Assembly: GCA_035559535.1 (NCBI GenBank)
Contig: DATMBG010000019.1
Span: 1 to 14,696 of the forward strand
Direction of reading: 5' to 3'
DNA: 14,696 nucleotides
Source: Candidatus Limnocylindrales bacterium
GTDB taxonomy: Bacteria > Moduliflexota > Moduliflexia > Moduliflexales > JAUQPW01
Positions 1-6,044 of the stretch are shown piece by piece (positions within the stretch are counted from its first letter, which is position 1; each line of letters starts with the position of its first letter). A model generated the notes under the pieces. That model had not been told where the DNA came from. It made no database searches and worked only from the letters and a program-made list of their open reading frames with translations. Made by a program: the position numbers and the translations under genes.

Positions 1-1
1 G

Positions 2-967
2 GCGAATTTAAAAACCGCCAAAGCCAATGTGGAAAAGGCCCAGGTAGCCGTTAAAGACGCTGCCCAAAACTTACAGCGTCGTCTGGAGCTTTTCAAAGCA
101 GCTTTAATTTCAGCCAGTGATCGGGATACGGCCCAAACTGCCTACGATTCAGCGGTTGCTCAGTTGAAGGCAGCGGAGGCCCAGCGAGATGCCGTGGAAG
201 CACAACTTAAATCTGCTAAAGCCCAATATAACTCCGCCCTGGCCCGACGAGAAATGGCTTTGGCCGGGATTAAGCAGGCTGAAGCTGCCCTTGAACAGGC
301 TAAGGTCAACCTGGAACATACCACCATTCGTTCTCCCATAGATGGAATCGTCATTTCCAGAAGTGTCGATGTGGGTCAGACCGTGGCCGCCAGCCTGCAG
401 GCTCCCACTTTATTTACCATTGCCCAAGATCTGACCAGGATGCAGGTAAATGCCAGTATAGATGAAACCGATATTGGGAAAGTTCGAGTAGGCCAGGAAG
501 TTATTTTTACCGTCAGTGCTTATCCTGGGGAGAGTTTCAGTGGGAAAGTGACCCAGATTCGAAATCAGCCCATTACCACCCAGAATGTGGTAACCTATGA
601 TACGATTATTGAGGTAGACAATCCAGAATTAAAGTTGAAGCCTGGGATGACGGCTACGGTGAGTATTATTACGGCCAAGCGGGAGGGTGTAAAGAGAGTT
701 TTAAATGCCGCTCTTAACTTTAAGCCAGCCTCTATAGAGGCCAGACAACCCGTAGCCCTTCCGAAGGGTACCCGTAGGGTCTGGATATTGAGTAATGGAT
801 CGGATCCCCGTCCGGTTAGTGTGGAAGTCGGTCTCACCGATGGAACCTATACCGAAATTAAGGGGGATTCTCTTCAAGAGGGCCAGGAAGTCATCACAGG
901 CATTAAAGAAGCTAAGACAGATTCTCAACAAAGTAGCCGCCCCCCTGGTTTTGGGCGATTTTTCTAA
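2..967 (+). CDS. Efflux periplasmic adaptor, MacA/HlyD type (5' truncated by window edge)
   Basis: This is the C-terminal 321 codons of a membrane-fusion (periplasmic adaptor) protein. Such proteins bridge an inner-membrane MacB-type ABC or RND pump to an outer-membrane channel. The frame is open to the left edge, so the GTG at 29 is an internal valine and not a start. An Ala/Gln/Glu-rich alpha-hairpin (nt ~30-320) is followed by the second half of the lipoyl/barrel-sandwich domain, with the hallmark TTIRSPIDGIVISRSVDVG (nt ~322-378). A beta-barrel with DETDIGKVRVGQEV and a membrane-proximal domain with LKPGMTATVSI come next. The tail PPGFGRFF is reminiscent of MacA C-termini. No macB-like gene follows; the next gene is a USP 389 nt away. 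The partner pump is therefore upstream of the window or elsewhere. MacA versus another HlyD-family adaptor cannot be decided without the N-terminus. Confidence 0.9.
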   Translation, partial: ANLKTAKANVEKAQVAVKDAAQNLQRRLELFKAALISASDRDTAQTAYDSAVAQLKAAEAQRDAVEAQLKSAKAQYNSALARREMALAGIKQAEAALEQAKVNLEHTTIRSPIDGIVISRSVDVGQTVAASLQAPTLFTIAQDLTRMQVNASIDETDIGKVRVGQEVIFTVSAYPGESFSGKVTQIRNQPITTQNVVTYDTIIEVDNPELKLKPGMTATVSIITAKREGVKRVLNAALNFKPASIEARQPVALPKGTRRVWILSNGSDPRPVSVEVGLTDGTYTEIKGDSLQEGQEVITGIKEAKTDSQQSSRPPGFGRFF

Positions 968-1356
968 AGCAGACATTCATCTATGAACTAATAGCTAATA
1001 AACTCCCAGGGAATCACCCAGGTCAAGGGTCACCAATTGATGACCAATAACCAGTGGAGTTTTTTGAGGTTATATCCAGCTAAAAAGCCCCTCGCTTAGA
1101 TCCTCTCGAAGCGTTACATTATGAGTAAAGATAAACCGCAGAAGATAGGAGGGATGTAAGAGAGATTTAAAAATTTGGTGAGATAAGGGGATAGGCCTAG
1201 AGATAGATCCTATGTTGGGTTTTAGCATAACAATTACCGGCTATTAAGCTCCAAACAGCAAAATAGGATCTCCTTAAATAAGAGCAAGTCTATGATAGAC
1301 CGTTAATGGTAAACAGAGTACTGTTTACTATTTTTATCTATCTAAAGAGGTAAATT
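968..1356. other. 389-nt intergenic region, no gene seen
   Basis: I see no convincing coding frame here. Visible items are a near-perfect palindrome at 1028-1045 (GGTCA-c-CAATTG-a-TGACC), a T6 run at about 1060-1065 without a good GC stem directly before it, a short CGCTT/AAGCG inverted repeat around 1092-1113, and a TATGAT hexamer at 1291-1296 that has no matching -35. A sharper inverted repeat at 1307-1330 is listed separately. The region should contain the 3' end of the adaptor transcript and the promoter of the USP gene. Confidence 0.5.
1307..1330. promoter_or_regulatory. Operator-like inverted repeat upstream of the USP gene
   Basis: GTAAACAG (1309-1316) and CTGTTTAC (1321-1328) form a perfect 8-bp inverted repeat around a 4-nt spacer. 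It extends to 10 bp with one mismatch. It ends 26 nt before the ATG at 1357 and 13 nt before the Shine-Dalgarno AAAGAGG (1344-1350). The position suits a repressor operator or a hairpin in the 5' leader. The cognate regulator is unknown. Confidence 0.4.
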
Positions 1357-2301
1357 ATGTATAAATCTATTTTAGTACCACTCGATGGTTCCCTATTTGC
1401 GGAATATGCACTTCCGATAGCCAGAAGTGTCGCCTACCGGACAGGGGCGGCAATTCAATTGGTCCATGTGCACGTACCTGTAACAGCCCGGTATGCTAAA
1501 GGCCCTGTGGCTTACGATGAAACACTGGAGGCCAGATATAAAGAACGAGAACGAGCTTATCTTGATAAAGTAAGCAAACGGCTGGAGCCTGGTACGAACG
1601 TTCAAATCCTCTCGGTCTTGCTAGACGAATCCGGGTCGATTGCTGACACCCTAAACAATCATATAAAAACTACAGAGGTGGGTCTGGTGGTTATGGCTAC
1701 CCATGGGCACGGAGCATTAAGCCGTTTCTGGCTTGGAAGTGTTGCAGATAAACTCATACGATGGGTGGAAAAGCCTATCCTGCTGGTACGACCACCAGAA
1801 GAGGTAAAAACTGAGCCAGATCTTTCTCAAGAACGAATCTTCCGACATATACTTATTCCACTGGATGGTTCGGTATGGTCCGAACAAATACTGGAGCATG
1901 CGGTAAGGTTAGGTAAACTCATGCAAGCCGATTATACCTTAGTACGTATTATTGAACCTGTAATACCTGCCACCTACCCACGTACAGATTATACGATCTG
2001 GTTAGAACAACAGTTACTAAGCCAACAGCAAGCTGAAGCCCAAAAAGCTAAAGCACAAACCTACCTTGACAGTGTGGCTGAACGATTGCGATTACGTTCA
2101 TTTCAAGTTCAAACAAAGGTTATTTTCCATCGGCATCCGGCCACGGCCATCCTAGAGGAGGCTAATAAGGGTGGAATCGATCTGATTGCTATGGAAACCC
2201 ATGGTTATGGGGGTTTAAGGCGTTTGTTTATAGGTAGTGTAGCCGATAAGGTCCTACGTGGGACTTCTATACCGGTGCTGTTACACCGTCCGTATGAATA
2301 G
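1357..2301 (+). CDS. Tandem universal stress protein (two UspA domains)
   Basis: This 314-aa cytoplasmic protein is made of two fused Usp domains (about residues 1-147 and 160-314); single-domain Usps are about 140-150 aa. Each domain opens with the beta1-loop ILVPLDGS / ILIPLDGS (Asp10 and Asp170 would contact adenine nucleotide). Each ends with a nucleotide-loop signature close to G-2X-G-9X-G-S. The two signatures are ATHG-9X-GS around residues 114-128 and ETHG-9X-GS around residues 280-294, and the first Gly is replaced by Ala or Glu. Both are followed by ADK and the terminal strand ILLVRP / VLLHRP. The start is set by AAAGAGG at 1344-1350, 6 nt before ATG. Usps bind ATP or signal stress and energy state. 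The gene precedes a cation P-type ATPase on the same strand, and the 298-nt gap makes separate control possible. Confidence 0.95.
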   Translation: MYKSILVPLDGSLFAEYALPIARSVAYRTGAAIQLVHVHVPVTARYAKGPVAYDETLEARYKERERAYLDKVSKRLEPGTNVQILSVLLDESGSIADTLNNHIKTTEVGLVVMATHGHGALSRFWLGSVADKLIRWVEKPILLVRPPEEVKTEPDLSQERIFRHILIPLDGSVWSEQILEHAVRLGKLMQADYTLVRIIEPVIPATYPRTDYTIWLEQQLLSQQQAEAQKAKAQTYLDSVAERLRLRSFQVQTKVIFHRHPATAILEEANKGGIDLIAMETHGYGGLRRLFIGSVADKVLRGTSIPVLLHRPYE

Positions 2302-2599
2302 TCCTTATAAAAGGAAGATGATCCATATTCATTCAGATACCGCTCATAAACAAATTATTTTAGCTGTTAGGGTCCAAACAAAGGCTTACCAAGCTTTCTA
2401 GAGATTTTATTCGCCCCTTCCTATAGGGATGCTACGCAGTGTAAGCTCAGACAGGAGGATATTTTCGATGTTACCAACAACCTGACCATTCAGCAAAGGG
2501 AAGAACCTTTCACCGGATTTGAGTAAGTTTAGAGGGGGATTTTGACTACCATTCAAAGCTTGGATAAGCTGCTATCTGAAATAGCCGATCAACAGTCAT
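2302..2599 (+). other. 298-nt spacer with decayed or short reading frames before the ATPase
   Basis: There is no full gene here. A stop-free stretch from 2371 to 2523 (TAA at 2524-2526, no ATG) ends in residues EDIFDVTNNLTI. From memory this resembles the last strand of BON domains, so it may be a gene remnant. A good Shine-Dalgarno AGGAGG (2453-2458) stands 9 nt before an ATG at 2468, but that frame stops after five codons (MLPTT). A TTG-initiated frame at 2542-2628 (28 codons, GAGG at 2532-2535) runs through the start of the ATPase gene in another frame. Any of these could be a leader peptide. None is established. Confidence 0.35.
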
Positions 2600-5371
2600 A
2601 TGGAAATCTTTCGCTTAACTGTACCTGAAGCTTTCAAGCAGCTCAAAAGTCAACCTGGAGGTCTGAGTTTTCAAGAAGCCAGACAGCGGTTAAAGGACTT
2701 CGGATTTAATGCCTTACATGAAGAAAAAGGCCTCTCCCCTCTCTGGCTCTTGGGAAAACAGTTTACCCATTTTTTTGCCCTCTTACTGGGAGTCGGTGCA
2801 GGTCTTGCCTTTATGGGGGAGGTAATTCGGCCAGGAGAGGGGATGGGGACCCTGGGTTGGGCAATTTTAGGGGTTATTGTTATCAATGCCGTATTTGCCT
2901 TTTGGGAAGAATATCGTGCTGAAAAGGCTATTCAAGCTTTGAAAAAGCTCTTACCCAACCAGGTACGGGTACGACGCGGGGGTGAGGTTATCTCAATTGA
3001 TGCGATCCAGGTGGTACCCGGCGACATCATGCTTTTGGAAGAAGGGGATAAGATTCCAGCCGATGGTAGAGTGCTGATTTCAAACCTGTTAACCGTCAAT
3101 AATGCTGCCTTAACGGGTGAGTCCTTACCCTTATCTCGAGAGGTAGAGGACCCGGAAGCAACGGATCCACTGAGGGCAAAAAACATGGTCTTCGCGGGGA
3201 CATATGTAGTATCTGGAAATGGAGAGGCACTCGTTACCGCAACGGGGGTCAATACCGAGTTTGGAAAGATAGCCAAGTTGACCGTATGCATTAAGCAAGA
3301 CTTGAGCCCTTTTCAGAAGGAGATCTCCAAAGTCTCCCAATGGATTGCAGTCTTGGCAGTCACGATGGGAGTTCTCTTCTTCTGGATTGGCATGGCTATG
3401 GGACGGGATATATTTTCTACCGTGCTTTTTGCTCTTGGAATTATTGTGGCTAACATTCCCGAAGGACTTTTGCCCACGGTAACTTTGGCCCTATCGATGG
3501 CTAGCTTTCGGCTGGCAAAACAAAATGCTCTTGTTAAAGACCTCAACTCTGTAGAGACCTTGGCCTCCACGACGGTGATCTGTACCGATAAAACCGGTAC
3601 GTTGACCCAAAACCGTATGACGGTGCAAAAGGTTTTCTGTAATAACCGGGCTCTGAAATTGACCGATGAAGGGGTGGAAGAATTGAGAGATCACAGCTCA
3701 GAGCAAACCCGCGAAGCCTTAACCCGGCTCCTTGAGGCTGCAGTCTTAAATGTGAGAGTTACCCTCAAAGGGGAAGAGGTACTGGGGGATCCTACCGAGA
3801 CTGCTTTACTCCAGGCCTTTTTACGATGGGGTAATAGGAATCAAGAGAGTTTGACCCCCCGAGAGAAAATCGGGGAGTTACCTTTTAGTGGGGAACGCAA
3901 ACAGATGTCGACCTTGTATCGGGAAGCCGGAGAGATCATCCTTTACACAAAAGGAGCCCCGGAGGTAATTTTAGAGCATTCCACTCAAATCTGGTCCGAT
4001 GGCATCATACGCCCCCTGGAGGACACGGACCGAAAGAAGATTCAAGAAGCGATCCAGGCCTTTGCCCAAGAAGCTCTACGGGTTTTGGGTATTGCTTATC
4101 GCAGGCTTGCTACTCTCGCAAGCTATCGTAAGGATAACCCTGGAAGTTCATTCCTGACCCATAAAGTTATTCCTGCAAATGACCTGGAACGGGATCTCGT
4201 CTTTCTGGGGTTGGTTGGCCTGGCAGACCCTCCAAGGGAAGGAGTTATCGAGGCCGTTAACCAATGTCATCGTGCAGGTATTCGAGTTATCATGGTTACG
4301 GGAGATAATCCGGCCACTGGTATGGCAATTGGACGTCAGATTGGTTTAGAAAAACCCGATAAGCCATTAATTCCGATTCACAGTGAAGATATGGCGCAAA
4401 TGAGTGATGAATCTTTAAAGGAGATATTACGGACCCAGAATCCCCTCTTCGCACGACTGACGTCGAGGGACAAACTACGCATTGTTTCCCTTTTAAAAGA
4501 ACTGGGGGAAGTAGTGGCAGTAACCGGGGATGGCGTCAATGACGCCCCTGCCTTGAAAAGAGCCGATATTGGCATTGCCATGGGTCTCAGCGGCACGCAA
4601 GTGGCTAAGGAAGCAGCAAATATGGTATTAGTGGATGATCATTTCCAAACCATCGTGAAAGCTATTGAGGAGGGGCGTACGGTCTATTTTAATATCAAAA
4701 AATTTATGACCTACATCCTTGCTAGCAACGTTCCTGAGATCCTTCCCTATCTCGCTTTTTTCCTTTTTCGAATCCCCTTGGGTTTGACGATTATTCAAAT
4801 CCTCTCCATTGACCTTGGAACCGATATGCTACCAGCTCTTGCGCTGGGGGCCGAAAGGAAAGAGCCATATGTTATGCTAAGGCCTCCCATCGGACCTCAA
4901 GAACGCCTTCTAGATCGACAGGTAGTCTGCAGAGGATTCCTCTTTCTAGGGCTCATCGAAGGAATCGGCGCGCTGGTTGTATTCCTTAGTTACCTCAGCC
5001 TTCATGGCTGGCAGTATGGTCAGGAACTGGCCTTCAACGATCCCCTCTATCAACAGGCAACTACTATGACCCTTCTATCTGTCATCACGACCCAGGTAGC
5101 TAATGGGTTAACTTTGCGCTCCTGGCAAGCTTCACCCTGGCAACTGGGCTTTTGGAGCAATCATTTACTCCTCTGGGGAATCGGTCTGGAGCTGGTCCTC
5201 GGAATTTTATTTATGTACTTTCCCCCCTTACAACGGATATTAGGTACCGCGCCCATCGACCTAAAATACGGATGGCTGCTATTACCATTCCCCTTTCTCC
5301 TGTTTGTTCTTCATGAGGGATTAAAAGGGTTGATCAGAAAAAATAAAGATTTTTATTTTAAGCCTGTCTAA
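2600..5371 (+). CDS. Cation-transporting P-type ATPase, type II (Na,K-ATPase-like IIC cation site)
   Basis: This 923-aa inner-membrane ATP-driven cation pump has a complete catalytic set. It includes the N-terminal cation-ATPase domain (~1-70), the actuator motif TGES (172-175), the phosphorylated Asp330 in CTDKTGTLT, KGAPE in the nucleotide domain (451-455), DPPR (543-546), TGD (567-569) and the hinge TGDGVNDAP (642-650). Membrane helix M4 carries ANIPEGLL (Glu288), M5 SNVPE (Ser709, Asn710, Glu713) and M6 IDLGTDM (Asp738, Asp742). These match the Na,K-ATPase residues E327, S775/N776/E779 and D804/D808, with the same M5-M6 spacing. SERCA-type pumps differ in M6. The D926 counterpart in M8 appears to be Asn835. 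No beta subunit gene is visible. An in-frame TAG at 2582 makes ATG 2600 the first ATG or other start after a stop, yet it has no recognisable Shine-Dalgarno. The transported ion (Na+, K+, H+ or Ca2+) is inference only. Confidence 0.93.
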   Translation: MEIFRLTVPEAFKQLKSQPGGLSFQEARQRLKDFGFNALHEEKGLSPLWLLGKQFTHFFALLLGVGAGLAFMGEVIRPGEGMGTLGWAILGVIVINAVFAFWEEYRAEKAIQALKKLLPNQVRVRRGGEVISIDAIQVVPGDIMLLEEGDKIPADGRVLISNLLTVNNAALTGESLPLSREVEDPEATDPLRAKNMVFAGTYVVSGNGEALVTATGVNTEFGKIAKLTVCIKQDLSPFQKEISKVSQWIAVLAVTMGVLFFWIGMAMGRDIFSTVLFALGIIVANIPEGLLPTVTLALSMASFRLAKQNALVKDLNSVETLASTTVICTDKTGTLTQNRMTVQKVFCNNRALKLTDEGVEELRDHSSEQTREALTRLLEAAVLNVRVTLKGEEVLGDPTETALLQAFLRWGNRNQESLTPREKIGELPFSGERKQMSTLYREAGEIILYTKGAPEVILEHSTQIWSDGIIRPLEDTDRKKIQEAIQAFAQEALRVLGIAYRRLATLASYRKDNPGSSFLTHKVIPANDLERDLVFLGLVGLADPPREGVIEAVNQCHRAGIRVIMVTGDNPATGMAIGRQIGLEKPDKPLIPIHSEDMAQMSDESLKEILRTQNPLFARLTSRDKLRIVSLLKELGEVVAVTGDGVNDAPALKRADIGIAMGLSGTQVAKEAANMVLVDDHFQTIVKAIEEGRTVYFNIKKFMTYILASNVPEILPYLAFFLFRIPLGLTIIQILSIDLGTDMLPALALGAERKEPYVMLRPPIGPQERLLDRQVVCRGFLFLGLIEGIGALVVFLSYLSLHGWQYGQELAFNDPLYQQATTMTLLSVITTQVANGLTLRSWQASPWQLGFWSNHLLLWGIGLELVLGILFMYFPPLQRILGTAPIDLKYGWLLLPFPFLLFVLHEGLKGLIRKNKDFYFKPV

Positions 5372-5570
5372 AGCAAGGGTATAAGTTAAGTATCCAGCAT
5401 GATATTCTTCACATAGAAGGCAAGAGAAGAAAAGTCGCCTGTTGTTCACAGTTGGTTTTCGTCTTAATTTCTGACACCGCTTAAGATACCAAAATAATTA
5501 AGCTTTAATGGTATTGAAGAATTTTAAGACACAAAGGAAAGCTATCTTTTTTAATAAACCCTTATCGAGG

Positions 5571-5599
5571 TTGATAATTAATAAATCATTCATTATTAA
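5571..5599 (+). promoter_or_regulatory. Candidate sigma70-type promoter for the Lon-like operon
   Basis: TTGATA (5571-5576, 5 of 6 to the -35 consensus) is separated by 17 nt from TATTAA (5594-5599, 4 of 6 to the -10 consensus). Transcription would begin near 5606 and leave a leader of roughly 178 nt before the ATG at 5784. A second -10-like string, TATAAA at 5613-5618, has no good -35. The region is AT-rich, so chance matches are possible. Confidence 0.35.
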
Positions 5600-5650
5600 G
5601 CGGCTTTGTCTATATAAATCCTCCCCTTAGTCTTTTGGCAAAAAGTTTGC

Positions 5651-5680
5651 TTACTTTAAGTGTAAAGTACAAAAGTAAGG
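5651..5680. promoter_or_regulatory. Nested inverted repeat in the leader of the Lon-like operon
   Basis: CTTACTTT (5651-5658) and AAAGTAAG (5673-5680) are perfect 8-bp complements around a 14-nt loop. Inside, ACTTTA (5654-5659) can pair instead with TAAAGT (5664-5669), so two mutually exclusive stems exist. It sits about 100 nt before the first gene of the operon and could be an operator or a leader hairpin. Confidence 0.3.
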
Positions 5681-5783
5681 TTAGTTGATCAGGCTTTCAG
5701 ATTAAGCAAACAGAGAAAGTAGGGCTTGTTTTAAGTTGCTCAGGCGTTCAAAAAAACGAGCCGTACTTTAAAGGGAACAAAAA

Positions 5784-6044
5784 ATGATAGCCGCACTTAA
5801 AAAACAAGGACCGTTTTCTCTCAAGAAGGAATACACGCTAGAGGAGCTTATTTCTATTTTCAGTGAAGAAGTATCCAAAGCTTATAAAAATTCGGAGTAT
5901 GCAAGTGTTTTAGCTATGGATGCCTTGATTGACTTTGTTAATATGTACAGTGATAATGTTATCATTGATGGGATTAGCTATCCCATTCTGACCAATGAAG
6001 GGGTGTTTTCGAATAGACGAGAGGAGAGTTCCAGAAATGATTAA
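5784..6044 (+). CDS. Hypothetical 86-aa protein, first gene of the Lon-like operon
   Basis: I do not recognise this protein. It has a good Shine-Dalgarno, AAGGGA at 5771-5776, 7 nt before ATG. Its sequence is mixed-charge, without a signal peptide or membrane segment. A Lys-rich start is followed by a likely helical stretch EYTLEELISIFSEEVSKAY (about residues 16-34). A hydrophobic helix with AMDALIDFVNMY comes next, then a strand-like VIIDGISYPIL and a basic/polar tail. There is no Cys or His, so metal binding is unlikely. The last codons overlap the Lon-like gene by 8 nt (ATGATTAA, 6037-6044), which implies translational coupling. The overlap and the single upstream leader suggest it acts with the protease, for example as partner, regulator or substrate, but that is inference from position only. 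Confidence 0.7.
   Translation: MIAALKKQGPFSLKKEYTLEELISIFSEEVSKAYKNSEYASVLAMDALIDFVNMYSDNVIIDGISYPILTNEGVFSNRREESSRND

Larger units (their letters stand above)
5372..5783. other. 412-nt AT-rich intergenic region / operon leader
   Basis: I find no gene in this stretch. An inverted repeat ATACCA/TGGTAT (5486-5491 and 5509-5514) encloses the smaller palindrome ATTAA-GCT-TTAAT. It lies about 115 nt past the ATPase stop and has no T-run, so it is not a standard terminator. The right half holds a candidate promoter and a nested inverted repeat, listed separately. It probably separates the ATPase transcript from the 86-aa/Lon-like/USP operon. Confidence 0.5.

Noticed and set aside
2453-2485. Gene starting at ATG 2468 with AGGAGG
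   Set aside because: The frame stops after five codons; it is only mentioned as a possible leader minigene.
2932-3291. 119-codon minus-strand frame inside the P-type ATPase gene
   Set aside because: It is a shadow of the ATPase actuator-domain coding sequence, with no independent support.
5635-5653. Sigma54-like elements TTGGCA and TTGCTT upstream of the protease operon
   Set aside because: The GG and GC dinucleotides are separated by 11 nt, whereas sigma54 promoters require 10; the one-base error normally abolishes function.
5995-6036. Upstream ATG for the Lon-like protein (14 extra residues)
   Set aside because: It lies inside the 86-aa gene, has no Shine-Dalgarno at proper spacing, and the ATG at 6037 has GAGGAGAG 8 nt upstream.
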